From Hyphomicrobiales bacterium (GTDB lineage: Bacteria; Pseudomonadota; Alphaproteobacteria; Rhizobiales; MH13): a stretch of DNA of 64,000 nucleotides. Of this stretch, positions 9,759-18,327 are shown in pieces; the stretch's first letter is position 1; each line of letters opens with the position of its first letter. The translations under genes and the position numbers were made by a program. The stretch lies in the NCBI GenBank assembly GCA_017642935.1, contig JAEPOK010000001.1, positions 744,001-808,000 on the forward strand, read 5' to 3'. The notes below the pieces were generated by a model. It searched no databases and had not been told where the DNA came from. It saw only the letters and a list, made by a program, of their open reading frames with translations.

Positions 9759-11699
9759 TCAGCCTTTCAGGAGGATGCGAGCGATGGCAAAGCCGTCCAG
9801 AGCAAGGGCGCCCTGATGGTCGGCAAGCGCGTCAAAATGGTTGGGATTCTCGGCTGCCGCTGCGAAATTGCTTGCGTCCAACACGGCGATCTGTGCGGCT
9901 GCTGGCAGTGTGATCTCCGCTTTCTCAGGCCTCGTGTTGGCGACCCAGATCTCGATACCGTCTTCGGTCTGAGTCGCAATGGCCGCAACAGGTCCGGAGG
10001 CTGGAAGATCGAGCGCAAGCCTCTGCATACCGTTCAGGCGTGTGAGGCCCCGAAGGACATGGAACACCGGATAGAGACCGCCATTGCCCTCAAACCATGG
10101 ATCGGGATCATCACCAGGCGCAGAGAGAACGCCGAAGGGACCGGTGGCGCCGCCCATGGCGATGGCCGATGCGCCACCTTCTGCGAAGTCTGCAATGTAG
10201 CCAAGGGTCCAAGCAGCCCCCATCAGGCCGCGCTGCCGCGGATCGTTGCGATTCATCGCCTGCCGGATGTTGTCCGGATTGTCTTTGGCGGACGCGCCGT
10301 AGGGATTGTCGCGGATGCCGATGGCTGAGGGTCCGACCGCCCAAGGCGTGCCGTCTGCAATGCCCGTCACGGATGCTGCGATTGCACCATGGGCCTCGCG
10401 GCTTTCCATCACCGAGCGATCATCGCCTGCATGGACCATGGGCGAGGTTGTGAATGAAACGAGGTCCAAAACATCGGATGGTGGCCGCTTGCGGTTGAGC
10501 TCAGTGAAGTAGCTGAACATACCACCGCCAATACGCGCGTGCGGGAAGGCACTGCGGGTTGCATCATAGAGCGCGCGCGCATCCGGTGCGTCTGGCCAGA
10601 CCGAGCCCGGCAGTGTGCATTTCAGATCAGGTGCTGGGGAGACAAGAACCGTGGCAAACGGGTTGCCCAAGTTTGCTGCGATCTGGCCCAGTGCCACGAT
10701 TTCGTCGTGGGCACCTTCGTCGCTGGTGTTTTCAATCACGGCTTCAAGCCACGGCTCGGCTCCGATGGCATGGGCCACATCCACCATGGCTTGCAGCGAT
10801 GCTTGGTCGTGACCGGCGCGCGGATCGTGATGCAGCACCATGTAATGGGACCCAAGAGCCTTTAGCGCATCGGTCGCGGCCGCCGCTGTAGCGGTGTTTT
10901 CTGGTCGCAGGCCAATACCGAGAGGTGGCATAGCGCCGACGGTTGCCCCTGGAACCAGGTTCACGGCTCCGGTCTCAGCCTCTTCACCACTCTCTCCATT
11001 GATGGAGACGGTGATTGTTTGATCCACGACCTCGCCAGGCGCGATCTGGTACGGCCATGGGCGTGCAAGTGGGCGCACATAGGTTTTGTAGGAGGCATCG
11101 GTCCAGTTTCGCTGGTCCTCCATCTCATAGGTGTCGCCCTCCATTAGAACCTTCACCGCCAATCCACCTGGTGTGTGGTGGGAGAGGGCGCGCAGATCCA
11201 TCATGGGTTGGACCGGATCGATGATTTTTGGAAAATGGTCTTCCACGACGCGGCCATCGGTGTGCTCGATGGTGACGGGAGCACCGGCAACACCGTCGAT
11301 GGGGTGTAGGATCACAAAACCCGTGCGGTTGGTTTCAAAGCCGGTTGGGGTGGTGCCACGGCCATGGAAGATCAGCGTGCCGTCCGTGCGGCCCTTGATC
11401 TCTGCGTCATAGGCGAAGCTCTCGCCTTGGCCCTGGGCAACGGCGTTCAGAGAGACTTTGAAACTCTCAGCGCTTTCCTCAACGGTGAGGTTGGAAATCT
11501 CAGGCGCATAGGTGCCCCAATCGCGGTCGCGGACGATGAACGAGACGGCGCGCAGCACCTCTTCGCCATCCCAGCGAATGTAGCGCAGATTGCCTGCTTC
11601 CAGCTCGGCGGAAAGCTTGCCAGCGCGTAGGATGCGGGGTGCAGGTACATCTTCCTCGGTGCCGTAGAGCGCAATGGCGCGAGATGGGTTTTGCATCAT
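9759..11699 (-). CDS. apnL: D-apionate-lactonase-like protein (ApnL family)
   Basis: Large soluble protein of 646 residues without a signal peptide. I recognise the N-terminal pattern (ALYGTEEDVPAPRILRAG, then YIRWDGEEVLRAVSF and DRDWGTYAPEI) as that of the ApnL lactonases of bacterial D-apiose catabolism. A beta-rich N-terminal domain is followed by a TIM-barrel-like middle region (about residues 260-520) and a short beta-rich C-terminus. The family opens D-apionolactone to D-apionate. No apionate oxidoisomerase or 3-oxo-isoapionate enzymes are seen here; the next gene is denD instead. The lactone may therefore be of erythronate or a relative. Family assignment is from memory of the sequence pattern. 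ATG 11699 or 11696 may be the start; a GAGGG precedes both. Confidence 0.62.
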   Translation of the reverse strand: MMQNPSRAIALYGTEEDVPAPRILRAGKLSAELEAGNLRYIRWDGEEVLRAVSFIVRDRDWGTYAPEISNLTVEESAESFKVSLNAVAQGQGESFAYDAEIKGRTDGTLIFHGRGTTPTGFETNRTGFVILHPIDGVAGAPVTIEHTDGRVVEDHFPKIIDPVQPMMDLRALSHHTPGGLAVKVLMEGDTYEMEDQRNWTDASYKTYVRPLARPWPYQIAPGEVVDQTITVSINGESGEEAETGAVNLVPGATVGAMPPLGIGLRPENTATAAAATDALKALGSHYMVLHHDPRAGHDQASLQAMVDVAHAIGAEPWLEAVIENTSDEGAHDEIVALGQIAANLGNPFATVLVSPAPDLKCTLPGSVWPDAPDARALYDATRSAFPHARIGGGMFSYFTELNRKRPPSDVLDLVSFTTSPMVHAGDDRSVMESREAHGAIAASVTGIADGTPWAVGPSAIGIRDNPYGASAKDNPDNIRQAMNRNDPRQRGLMGAAWTLGYIADFAEGGASAIAMGGATGPFGVLSAPGDDPDPWFEGNGGLYPVFHVLRGLTRLNGMQRLALDLPASGPVAAIATQTEDGIEIWVANTRPEKAEITLPAAAQIAVLDASNFAAAAENPNHFDALADHQGALALDGFAIARILLKG

Positions 11700-11707
11700 G
11701 TTTCCCT

Positions 11708-12685
11708 CTAGGCGCGCGCAGAGCGCCAGTTGATGAGGCGTTCTGCCAAAAGCGCGATAATAATGATGGAGCCGATGGCCGTGCCCTGCCAGAAGGGCGA
11801 TACGCCCATCAGATTCAGGCCGTTGCGGATCATGACCATGATGAGCACGCCCAAAAGCGTGCCGATGATCGATCCGCGCCCGCCATAAAGGCTCGCGCCA
11901 CCGATCACGACGGCTGCGATGGCATCCAGCTCCAGCTGGTTGCCGGCAAGCGGGTCCGCGGACATGATTTGTGCCAGGCTGAACGTGACAGCGACGGCAG
12001 CCAAGGCGCCTGAAATCACATAGGGCAGGATCGAATAGAACATGGTGGAAAGCCCGGCAGCGCGCGCTGCTTCATGGTTCGATCCGATGGCGTAGATCGT
12101 GCGCCCACCCTTTGTGTAGGTGAGATACCCCCAGGCCAGAAGGTAGAGCCCGATGAGGAAGAGGACGTTGGCGGGGATGCCCAAGAAGGTTGAATAGACG
12201 ATGGAGTCCAGTTCTGGCGGCAGGCCGGAAATGCTGCGTTGCCCAGAGAAGATGAAGGACAGGCTTCGTCCGATGGCCATCACGCCAAGCGTCACCACAA
12301 ACGGTGCCAGGCCAAACACGGCAATCAAAATGCCGGAAAACAGGCCAATGCCTGCCCCAGAGAGAATGGCCAGCGGTATGGCCATGGGGATTGGCATGAT
12401 TTGCAGCGCTTGAGCGAGAATGATGCCCGTCAGAGCAAACACCGCCCCAACCGACAGATCAATGCCGCCAGTGAGGATCACAAATGTCATACCCACGGCT
12501 ACGATGCCGATGACAACCGACTGATCAAGGATGTTGAATATGTTGCGTTCGGTCAGGAAGAAGGGCGACGCAAACGACAAAACCACCGCCAGAAGTAGCG
12601 CGAGGCAGAGCATCCTGAATTCCAGGCTGCGAAAAACCTTTGCTGCGAGCGCTGAGCCATTCGCTGCGCTTGTGCGTTCCGCCAT
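11708..12685 (-). CDS. Sugar ABC transporter permease, RbsC-type
   Basis: Inner-membrane permease of 325 residues (BPD_transp_2 family) with about 8-10 membrane segments. It contains the family segments GGIDLSVGAVFALTG and LAGNQLELDAIAAVVIGGAS. ATG 12685 gives MAERTSAANGS and lies 1 base after the ATPase stop; the frame is open upstream but that part overlaps the ATPase gene. It is the sole permease of this importer and would act as a homodimer. Confidence 0.92.
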   Translation of the reverse strand: MAERTSAANGSALAAKVFRSLEFRMLCLALLLAVVLSFASPFFLTERNIFNILDQSVVIGIVAVGMTFVILTGGIDLSVGAVFALTGIILAQALQIMPIPMAIPLAILSGAGIGLFSGILIAVFGLAPFVVTLGVMAIGRSLSFIFSGQRSISGLPPELDSIVYSTFLGIPANVLFLIGLYLLAWGYLTYTKGGRTIYAIGSNHEAARAAGLSTMFYSILPYVISGALAAVAVTFSLAQIMSADPLAGNQLELDAIAAVVIGGASLYGGRGSIIGTLLGVLIMVMIRNGLNLMGVSPFWQGTAIGSIIIIALLAERLINWRSARA

Positions 12686-12686
12686 T

Positions 12687-14582
12687 TCAGGTCTCCAGAT
12701 GGGTAAGGTTATGGACGCGAGCCCGCACGTCACCAGGTTCTGGCAAGGTGGCGTCGGCGGGCAGCGTCAGACCGATCCAACCAAGATCATGGCCTCGTCG
12801 GTCGGTCATTTGGGTAAGCAAGGTGCGATGGCCAGCGTCTTCGGCAACGAAGTCGGATCCTAGCGTGCCAATGGCGTTTGGAATCTGGGTCTGGTGCGCG
12901 AGGGCAGCTTGACCGGGCACCAAACCCGAGAGCTGTTCACCAGATTGCGCAAGGCAAATTGTCTCTTCCTGGTCGAGCAGGATCCAAAACGCATCGCCAC
13001 CGTGCGCCGCTGAGATATCGCTCAGCACGGCCTGGTTGCGCTCTGTCGATGTGCGTGGCGCCGCAAGCAGCGTCAGCTTCTCTTCGGTGAGCAGCTCTGC
13101 CGGTAGGTCAGCGATGGTCACGCCGTCGGACACCACTACGATGCGTTCGGCAAGACCAAGCAGCTCTTCGAAGTCTGAGGAAATCACGATGACCGCCAGC
13201 CCTTTGTCGGCGGCGTCTTGCAAGAGGCGATAGATCGATGAACGTGTGCCGATGTCCACGCCTTTGGTCGGTTCATCCAGGATCAAAATCTCTGGTGCCG
13301 TGAGCAGCCAACGGGCAATGATGATCTTTTGCTGCATACCGCCGGAATAGTTCAAAAGGCTCGTGTCGAGCCGATCTGCGGGCAGGCCAAGGTCAGCGAG
13401 CAGCGCTGCGGTTTCCTCTGTTTTGCGGCCATAGCCTCGCAAGAAACCGCGATGTTGCCCCATTTGGGCGATCAGCAAATTCTCGCGCACTGAAAGGTCC
13501 GGCACGATGTTTTGCGCGCGGCGGTCTTCGGGCACAAAGCCAATGCCCCCACGCACGGCGTCAGCGGGTTTGCGTAGATTTACCGGCTTACCGTGCACCA
13601 AAATCTCGCCGGCCTGCCGATTGCGCAGGCCCCAGATTGCTTCCATGGCTTCGGAGCGCCCCGCGCCAACAAGGCCACCTAGGCCCATGATTTCGCCGGC
13701 GCGCACGGAAAAGCTCATGTCGCGCACCCAAGGGGTTGCTCTCAGGCCACGCACTTCAAAAACGGTGTCGCCAGCGGCGTCTGGTGCGACATCTCGTTTT
13801 GTGTAGATGGCACCGAGATCGCGGCCCACCATGTGCTGGATGATGTCGCCCTGGGTCAGGCTCGAAGTTGCTACATCCTCACAGACCGCTTGGCCTTCGC
13901 GCAAAATGGTCACGCGGTCGGTGATGGCAAAAACTTCTTCCAGACGGTGTGAGACAAAGGCAAGCGCACGGCCACCGGCGCGCAAGCGATCGACAATATC
14001 AAACAATCTGTCGACTTCGGTTGCCGACAGCGAAGCGGTGGGTTCATCGAAGATGACCAGTCGTGCCTCCAAGGCGAGGGCCTTGGCGATTTCCACCAGC
14101 TGGCGTTGCGCTGCCGACAGGGTGCGTACCTCCGCATCCAGGGGCAGGGCATGTTCGTGGCCGAGGTCGGCCAGCAGATCGGTGGCACGGGCGCGCATGG
14201 CGCGAAAAGAAAGCCGACCAGGGTTCGCCAGATCGGGTAGAAACACGTTTTCCAGGACAGAGAGGTCAGGCGCCAGCGAGGTTTCTTGAGCAACCAGGGC
14301 AATGCCCTGTCGCAAAGCATCGCGCGTTGAAGACAGCGCCAGTGGAGCGCCGTCAAAGCTCAAGTCGCCACCTGTTGGCTGAATATGGCCGGAGACAATC
14401 CGCGAAAGGGTGGATTTGCCAGCGCCATTGGCGCCCAGCAGCCCCGTGACCTCGCCAGGACGAAGCGTCAGGGCCGCATCGACTAGGGCATGGGTTTGGC
14501 CAAAATGTTTGGAAACGCCACGGGCGGTGAGCAACGGCTCAGCACGCGCCGCGATGTCATGTGACGACTGGATTTTTACCAT
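12687..14582 (-). CDS. Sugar ABC transporter ATP-binding protein, RbsA-type, with C-terminal extension
   Basis: Cytoplasmic duplicated ATPase. The first domain has Walker A (GANGAGKS), a signature-region LSAAQRQ and Walker B (LVIFDEPTASLS). The second has the usual degenerate Walker A of RbsA (GLVGAGRS), signature (YSGGMQQK) and Walker B (ILILDEPTKGVD). From ATG 14582 the protein is 631 residues, whereas RbsA/MglA proteins are about 500. The extra 114 residues (about 518-631, encoded by 12690-13031) contain FWILLDQEET and GWIGLTLPAD segments that I do not recognise. They may be a regulatory or ligand-sensing domain. Confidence 0.9.
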   Translation of the reverse strand: MVKIQSSHDIAARAEPLLTARGVSKHFGQTHALVDAALTLRPGEVTGLLGANGAGKSTLSRIVSGHIQPTGGDLSFDGAPLALSSTRDALRQGIALVAQETSLAPDLSVLENVFLPDLANPGRLSFRAMRARATDLLADLGHEHALPLDAEVRTLSAAQRQLVEIAKALALEARLVIFDEPTASLSATEVDRLFDIVDRLRAGGRALAFVSHRLEEVFAITDRVTILREGQAVCEDVATSSLTQGDIIQHMVGRDLGAIYTKRDVAPDAAGDTVFEVRGLRATPWVRDMSFSVRAGEIMGLGGLVGAGRSEAMEAIWGLRNRQAGEILVHGKPVNLRKPADAVRGGIGFVPEDRRAQNIVPDLSVRENLLIAQMGQHRGFLRGYGRKTEETAALLADLGLPADRLDTSLLNYSGGMQQKIIIARWLLTAPEILILDEPTKGVDIGTRSSIYRLLQDAADKGLAVIVISSDFEELLGLAERIVVVSDGVTIADLPAELLTEEKLTLLAAPRTSTERNQAVLSDISAAHGGDAFWILLDQEETICLAQSGEQLSGLVPGQAALAHQTQIPNAIGTLGSDFVAEDAGHRTLLTQMTDRRGHDLGWIGLTLPADATLPEPGDVRARVHNLTHLET

Positions 14583-14603
14583 GGCAGAAGGACCGATCCT
14601 GCC

Positions 14604-14626
14604 GGGGGGAGGACGCGCCTCTCCCC
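14604..14626. repeat. GC-rich hairpin between receptor and ATPase genes
   Basis: GGGGGGAGG (14604-14612) can pair with CCTCTCCCC (14618-14626), with one mismatch or wobble and a 5-base loop. It lies between the stop of the binding-protein gene and the start of the ATPase gene on the minus strand. It could attenuate transcription or protect the receptor mRNA. There is no T-run. Confidence 0.4.
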
Positions 14627-14643
14627 AGCAGAACCGACCCAGT

Positions 14644-15627
14644 CTATTCGATTTCGTTCGCGAAAACCGTTTCGGTGATCGTTGGCAACATCTCATCGAT
14701 GTTGTCCGACGTCACGATCAAAATCGGAACAGTGATTTCCTTGTCTGGCGTACCACCGCCCAGATGCTCCAGCATCGCTTCAGCAGAACGCACACCCATC
14801 AGGTAAGGCTGCTGCATGCCGGAGACGACCAGGTCGCCTGACTGAAGCAACGGCACAAACTCAGGGATGCCATCAAACGCTGCAACCAGCACATCGCCGG
14901 TCATCCGCGCGGCCCTGATGGCACGCAGAGCGCCAAGCGTTGGACCATCGGTTTGTACGAACATACCGCCCAGATCCGGGTTGGCGGTGATCATATCCTG
15001 GGTGAACCGAAAGGTTTCATCGGCTGTGTAGGCCTGCATTTGCTGCAATCCCGCATCGCCGGTCACGCCGCCTTCGGCCATCGCATCCAAGAAGCCTTGG
15101 GTGCGTGCTTGGCCGTTCAAGCGGGCCTGGCTGATGCCGATGATACCAACGCTGGCATCAGCAGTGCCAGCGCTTTGCATGGCAGCTGCAAGGGCCTGAC
15201 CAACGCCGTTGGCGCCTTCGTAATTGTTTGATCCGATGACCGAAACGAATTCGCCTGAGTCCGTGCCGATGTCGGCAATCACCACCGGAATGTCCGCATC
15301 CTGGGCCAGTTGCAGCACGGCCGGTGCGGTGGAGCTATCTGTGGGCGACAGGATGATGCCCGCCACGCCACGCGCGATGGCGTCTTGTGCATTTTGAAGC
15401 TGTGTTTGCGGGTCGTTGGTGGAATCAAGCGCGGAGAATCCGTAGCCATTTTCCTCGGCAACCGAGCGCACGCCCTCGGAGACATAACGCCAAAACGCCA
15501 GATCAAGGCCTGGCGTCATATAGACCAGTTCGCCATTGTTCTGCGCCTGTGCTGGCGCAGCAAAGGCGAGCATGCTGGTCGCGACCGCTGCCGTTAGCGT
15601 TTTTCCGAAAGTTCTGCGGTTGATCAT
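14644..15627 (-). CDS. Sugar ABC transporter substrate-binding protein, RbsB-type
   Basis: Periplasmic sugar receptor (Peripla_BP_4 family) of 327 residues. It starts MINRRTFGKTLTAA, a twin-arginine-like N-terminus ahead of a hydrophobic stretch ending AQA, so export may be Tat-dependent. The ligand domain contains GVAGIILSPTDS and VVIADIGTDSG segments. ATG 15627 is preceded by GAGGAAA. It heads the operon receptor, ATPase, permease, apnL-like, denD. The context suggests a small sugar or sugar lactone (apiose, tetrose or their lactones) as cargo, which is inference. Confidence 0.92.
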   Translation of the reverse strand: MINRRTFGKTLTAAVATSMLAFAAPAQAQNNGELVYMTPGLDLAFWRYVSEGVRSVAEENGYGFSALDSTNDPQTQLQNAQDAIARGVAGIILSPTDSSTAPAVLQLAQDADIPVVIADIGTDSGEFVSVIGSNNYEGANGVGQALAAAMQSAGTADASVGIIGISQARLNGQARTQGFLDAMAEGGVTGDAGLQQMQAYTADETFRFTQDMITANPDLGGMFVQTDGPTLGALRAIRAARMTGDVLVAAFDGIPEFVPLLQSGDLVVSGMQQPYLMGVRSAEAMLEHLGGGTPDKEITVPILIVTSDNIDEMLPTITETVFANEIE

Positions 15628-15733
15628 GTTTGGTTTCCTCCCATGGAAATGCCGTTTCGGCTGTTCAGACCACCGCCGGTTGGCAAGGCGGCCCAATTTT
15701 GTAGAACGTTCTTTGACGTCTTATTTGGACTAC

Positions 15734-15770
15734 TGGTCTGGACACTGTACCATTGGGAATTCACTGTCAA
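15734..15770 (-). promoter_or_regulatory. Candidate promoter and GntR operator for the receptor operon
   Basis: On the minus strand TTGACA (plus-strand TGTCAA at 15765-15770) is followed after 15 bases by TACAGT, a plausible but imperfect -35/-10 pair. TGGT (15734-15737) and ACCA (15749-15752) form a spaced inverted repeat over the -10 region, resembling the TGGT/ACCA half sites of FadR-type GntR regulators. The GntR gene starts at 15900 in the opposite direction. Confidence 0.4.
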
Positions 15771-15899
15771 CAGAGGGCTGAGCTTTGGCCGTTGTCGCGC
15801 TTGCGGCTTCTTTAACAGTGCCTTCGATGCCGGCGCTGTATTCGAGAACACGGACCTGCTATCTGCCTTTTGCGTCTACAATTGAGGACAAACGACACC

Positions 15900-16667
15900 A
15901 TGGAACCAGCCAAACGGATGCCGCTTGAGCAAACCAAAGCCCTTATGGGCGATGTCTCGCGTCGTTCGGTTCGTGAGACAATTGCGGAGAAACTTGCCGC
16001 ATTGGTGTCCTCCGGTGTGCTTGCGGTGGGCGACGAACTTCCCGGCGAACGCGAGCTAGCGGCCTCATTGTCTGTCAGTCGCGAGACGGTGCGTGGCGCA
16101 ATTGGCATTCTTGCCTCGCACGGCATTTTGCGGGTTGCGCACGGCGCGCGAACAACAGTTGCGACCGCTGACACCCGCTCGTTTGTTCGAGGTCCAGCGG
16201 CAGCGGGTTTTGATGGCCCTTACGATCTGGAAAGCGTGCACGAGGCACGGCTTCTGGTGGAACGCCGCATCGCTGCGGATGCAGCCCGGCGCATCGGCAA
16301 GGAGGGGCTAGCAACGCTCCGGGCGTCGATTTCCGCACAGGAAGAATGCGGGGATGACCCTGTGCGTTTTCTTCTTTGTGATCGGGAGTTTCATGCCGCG
16401 CTCTATCGGGCCGCGGACAATGATGTGTTCTTTGATTTGGCGATGTCGCTCTACAACCATCTTCTCGATCACCGACGCCGCATTGTCGCCGAGCCTGGCT
16501 CAATTGCCGAAAGCCTGTCAGATCATCGCGCCATTCTGGCAGCCTTGGAGGCCGGTGACCCTGATCTTGCTGAAAGCAAAGTGGCGGAGCATGCCATGCG
16601 CATCTATGTCACCACACGCGCTTTTTTGGACGGCAAACCTTTGGCCAAAGAGGCGCACTCCATCTGA
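15900..16667 (+). CDS. GntR-family (FadR/FCD-type) transcriptional regulator
   Basis: Cytoplasmic regulator of 255 residues. The winged-helix domain (about residues 16-80) shows LPGERELAASLSVSRETVRGA. The C-terminal FCD all-helical effector domain (about 100-245) carries the Asp/His metal-site pattern (EARLLVERRI and DREFHAALYRA). ATG 15900 is chosen over the longer open frame because a GAGGA lies about 11 bases upstream. It is divergent from the ribose-type importer and apnL/denD operon and probably represses it, responding to a sugar acid. Confidence 0.9.
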   Translation: MEPAKRMPLEQTKALMGDVSRRSVRETIAEKLAALVSSGVLAVGDELPGERELAASLSVSRETVRGAIGILASHGILRVAHGARTTVATADTRSFVRGPAAAGFDGPYDLESVHEARLLVERRIAADAARRIGKEGLATLRASISAQEECGDDPVRFLLCDREFHAALYRAADNDVFFDLAMSLYNHLLDHRRRIVAEPGSIAESLSDHRAILAALEAGDPDLAESKVAEHAMRIYVTTRAFLDGKPLAKEAHSI

Positions 16668-17254
16668 AGAAGGGCGCCTGGAGGCGCCATCCCTGCGCCA
16701 GCCATGTCATCGATCAACCGTCGCTACAAAGTGCACAGCCTGAGCGCTGCGTATGGCGCGTTGCAGTTTGCTTATACTCTTTTTTATTCTTTCTATTTGG
16801 ATTTCTTCGAAAGAAAACTGATCGACGCATTTGCGTTTCTGCATAAGCGATAAGGCTGCAAAAATCTTGGTTGGTCACAACAGCGGCAGCCAACTCCTTT
16901 CATGGAGGCAAAACGAAAGCGTAGAAGTGCGAAATTGCGCATGATCCTTTCGCGCGGCAGCGGTTTGCGGTTCCGTTCCAACCAGTCGGTGGTGGGCTGC
17001 GATCAAGCTTGTGGCAGCAGGTGCACGAAAATTGTGCTTTCTTTTTTTTCGATATAAGGTGAAAGTATGGGGAGTGGTTTTGCGGACGGGTTTCCTGTCT
17101 CGCTGGATCATCGGCCCCGCGTCTTGGGGGCGTAGATTTCATAGGAGACAGTCCTTGATGTTCGGCGGTGTCATCGGATGTTCAAGGCAGTGGCGATGAG
17201 CCCGGTCGCAATCGCAGGTCGAGGGGCTTGCATGGCACACAGGGAGAATGATTC
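16668..17254. other. 587-base intergenic region, leader of the polyamine-type importer
   Basis: No convincing gene is seen here. Just after the GntR stop, GGCGCC (16673-16678) and GGCGCC (16683-16688) form a short hairpin that could end GntR transcription, though no T-run follows. A T-rich tract with TATACT lies at 16773-16790, and the perfect inverted repeat TTTCTT-CGA-AAGAAA at 16802-16816. CTTTC and GAAAG words flank another T-tract and TATAAG near 17037-17066. These are candidate regulator sites and promoters for the operon starting at 17255. Confidence 0.4.
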
Positions 17255-18295
17255 ATGAAATTGAGCAGACGAGCCTTCGGCAAAACGCTTCTTGGAGCCG
17301 GTGCCGCACTATCGATGCCGAACATTGTTCGCGCCCAATCGCAAGAGCTGATCGTCATCAGCTATGGCGGTGCTTTGCAGGAGCCGCACCGCTGGCTAGG
17401 TGATCGCTTGCAACAAGAATTTCCTGGACTGACCGTGCGCTTGGTTCCCAGTGAGTCCCAAGACATCGTCGCGCAGATCAAGGCGGCGCAGGGATTCAGC
17501 CCCTATGACGTGATGCCGAACGGCGAGCCGCCGCATCTGATTGCCCAGCGTGATGGCTACATTCAGCAGCTCGACCCGTCGACGATTGATAACTACGACA
17601 ATGTCGTTCCGGAATTCTGGGAGAAGACCAACGGCTTTGGTGTTCCGGCCACATTCTCCTTGATCGGTATTGCTTACAATGAAGAGATGGTCGAGACACC
17701 ACCAACCAGCTGGGCTGACCTTTGGAACGAGGAATATGCCGGCATGGTTGGTCTCTGCCGTACGTCCTCTAACCTTGGCCTTGGTACGCTGGCGGTCGTT
17801 TCGAAGATCTTTGGCGGCTCGGAAGAAAACCTCGAGCCGGGTTGGGAGAAGCTCAAAGAGCTGAACCCCATCGCCGGTCGCAGCCCGCGTATTCTCGCGC
17901 AGATGCTGGAGCGTGGAGAGATTGGCGTGACGCCACTTTGGAACAATGATGCCGCCGTTGCCGCCGAACGCGGCTTGCCAATCAAGTTCGTCAAGCCGGA
18001 CCCAGGTCCTGTCGCGATCCTGTCCATGATGTCGGAAATCACCGGCACCCGTGTTCCGGAAATGGCGCATCGCTTCATGGATGGCGTTATCAGCACGGAA
18101 TACCAGGAGATGGCCGCCGACTCGCCCTATTTCTTCGGTGTCACCGTGCAGGGCGTTTCGGTGCCAGAGGCCGCTCGGCCTTACACGCCGTCGACGCCGG
18201 AAGAGGTTGCAAACCTACAGACGGTCAACTGGGATGCCATCGTGGCCGTTCGTCCGCAGTTGGTGGAGCGTTTTGACCGTGAGTTCGCTGTCTGA
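17255..18295 (+). CDS. ABC transporter substrate-binding protein, polyamine-type (SBP_bac_8/PotD-like)
   Basis: Periplasmic receptor of 346 residues. The N-terminus SRRAFGK followed by a short hydrophobic segment and AQA is a good twin-arginine signal. The mature protein begins ELIVISYGGALQEPHR, typical of receptors feeding PotABC-like importers. ATG 17255 is preceded by GGGAG. The cargo of this subfamily is often a cationic or amino-group-bearing compound; the neighbours (SIS protein, PuuE-like hydrolase, racemase) suggest a nitrogenous sugar derivative. Only the transporter class is well supported. Confidence 0.9.
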   Translation: MKLSRRAFGKTLLGAGAALSMPNIVRAQSQELIVISYGGALQEPHRWLGDRLQQEFPGLTVRLVPSESQDIVAQIKAAQGFSPYDVMPNGEPPHLIAQRDGYIQQLDPSTIDNYDNVVPEFWEKTNGFGVPATFSLIGIAYNEEMVETPPTSWADLWNEEYAGMVGLCRTSSNLGLGTLAVVSKIFGGSEENLEPGWEKLKELNPIAGRSPRILAQMLERGEIGVTPLWNNDAAVAAERGLPIKFVKPDPGPVAILSMMSEITGTRVPEMAHRFMDGVISTEYQEMAADSPYFFGVTVQGVSVPEAARPYTPSTPEEVANLQTVNWDAIVAVRPQLVERFDREFAV

Positions 18296-18327
18296 GCGTT
18301 CCCGTTACCTGCACCACGGAGGCACGG

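Noticed and set aside
9750-10328. Open frame of 192 codons on the plus strand opposite the ApnL-like gene
   Set aside because: Cys/Arg-rich translation without family pattern; antisense shadow.
18301-18327. Possible small hairpin (CCCGT/ACGGG) between receptor and SIS genes
   Set aside because: Interrupted 5-bp arms that include the ribosome binding site; too weak to report as an element.
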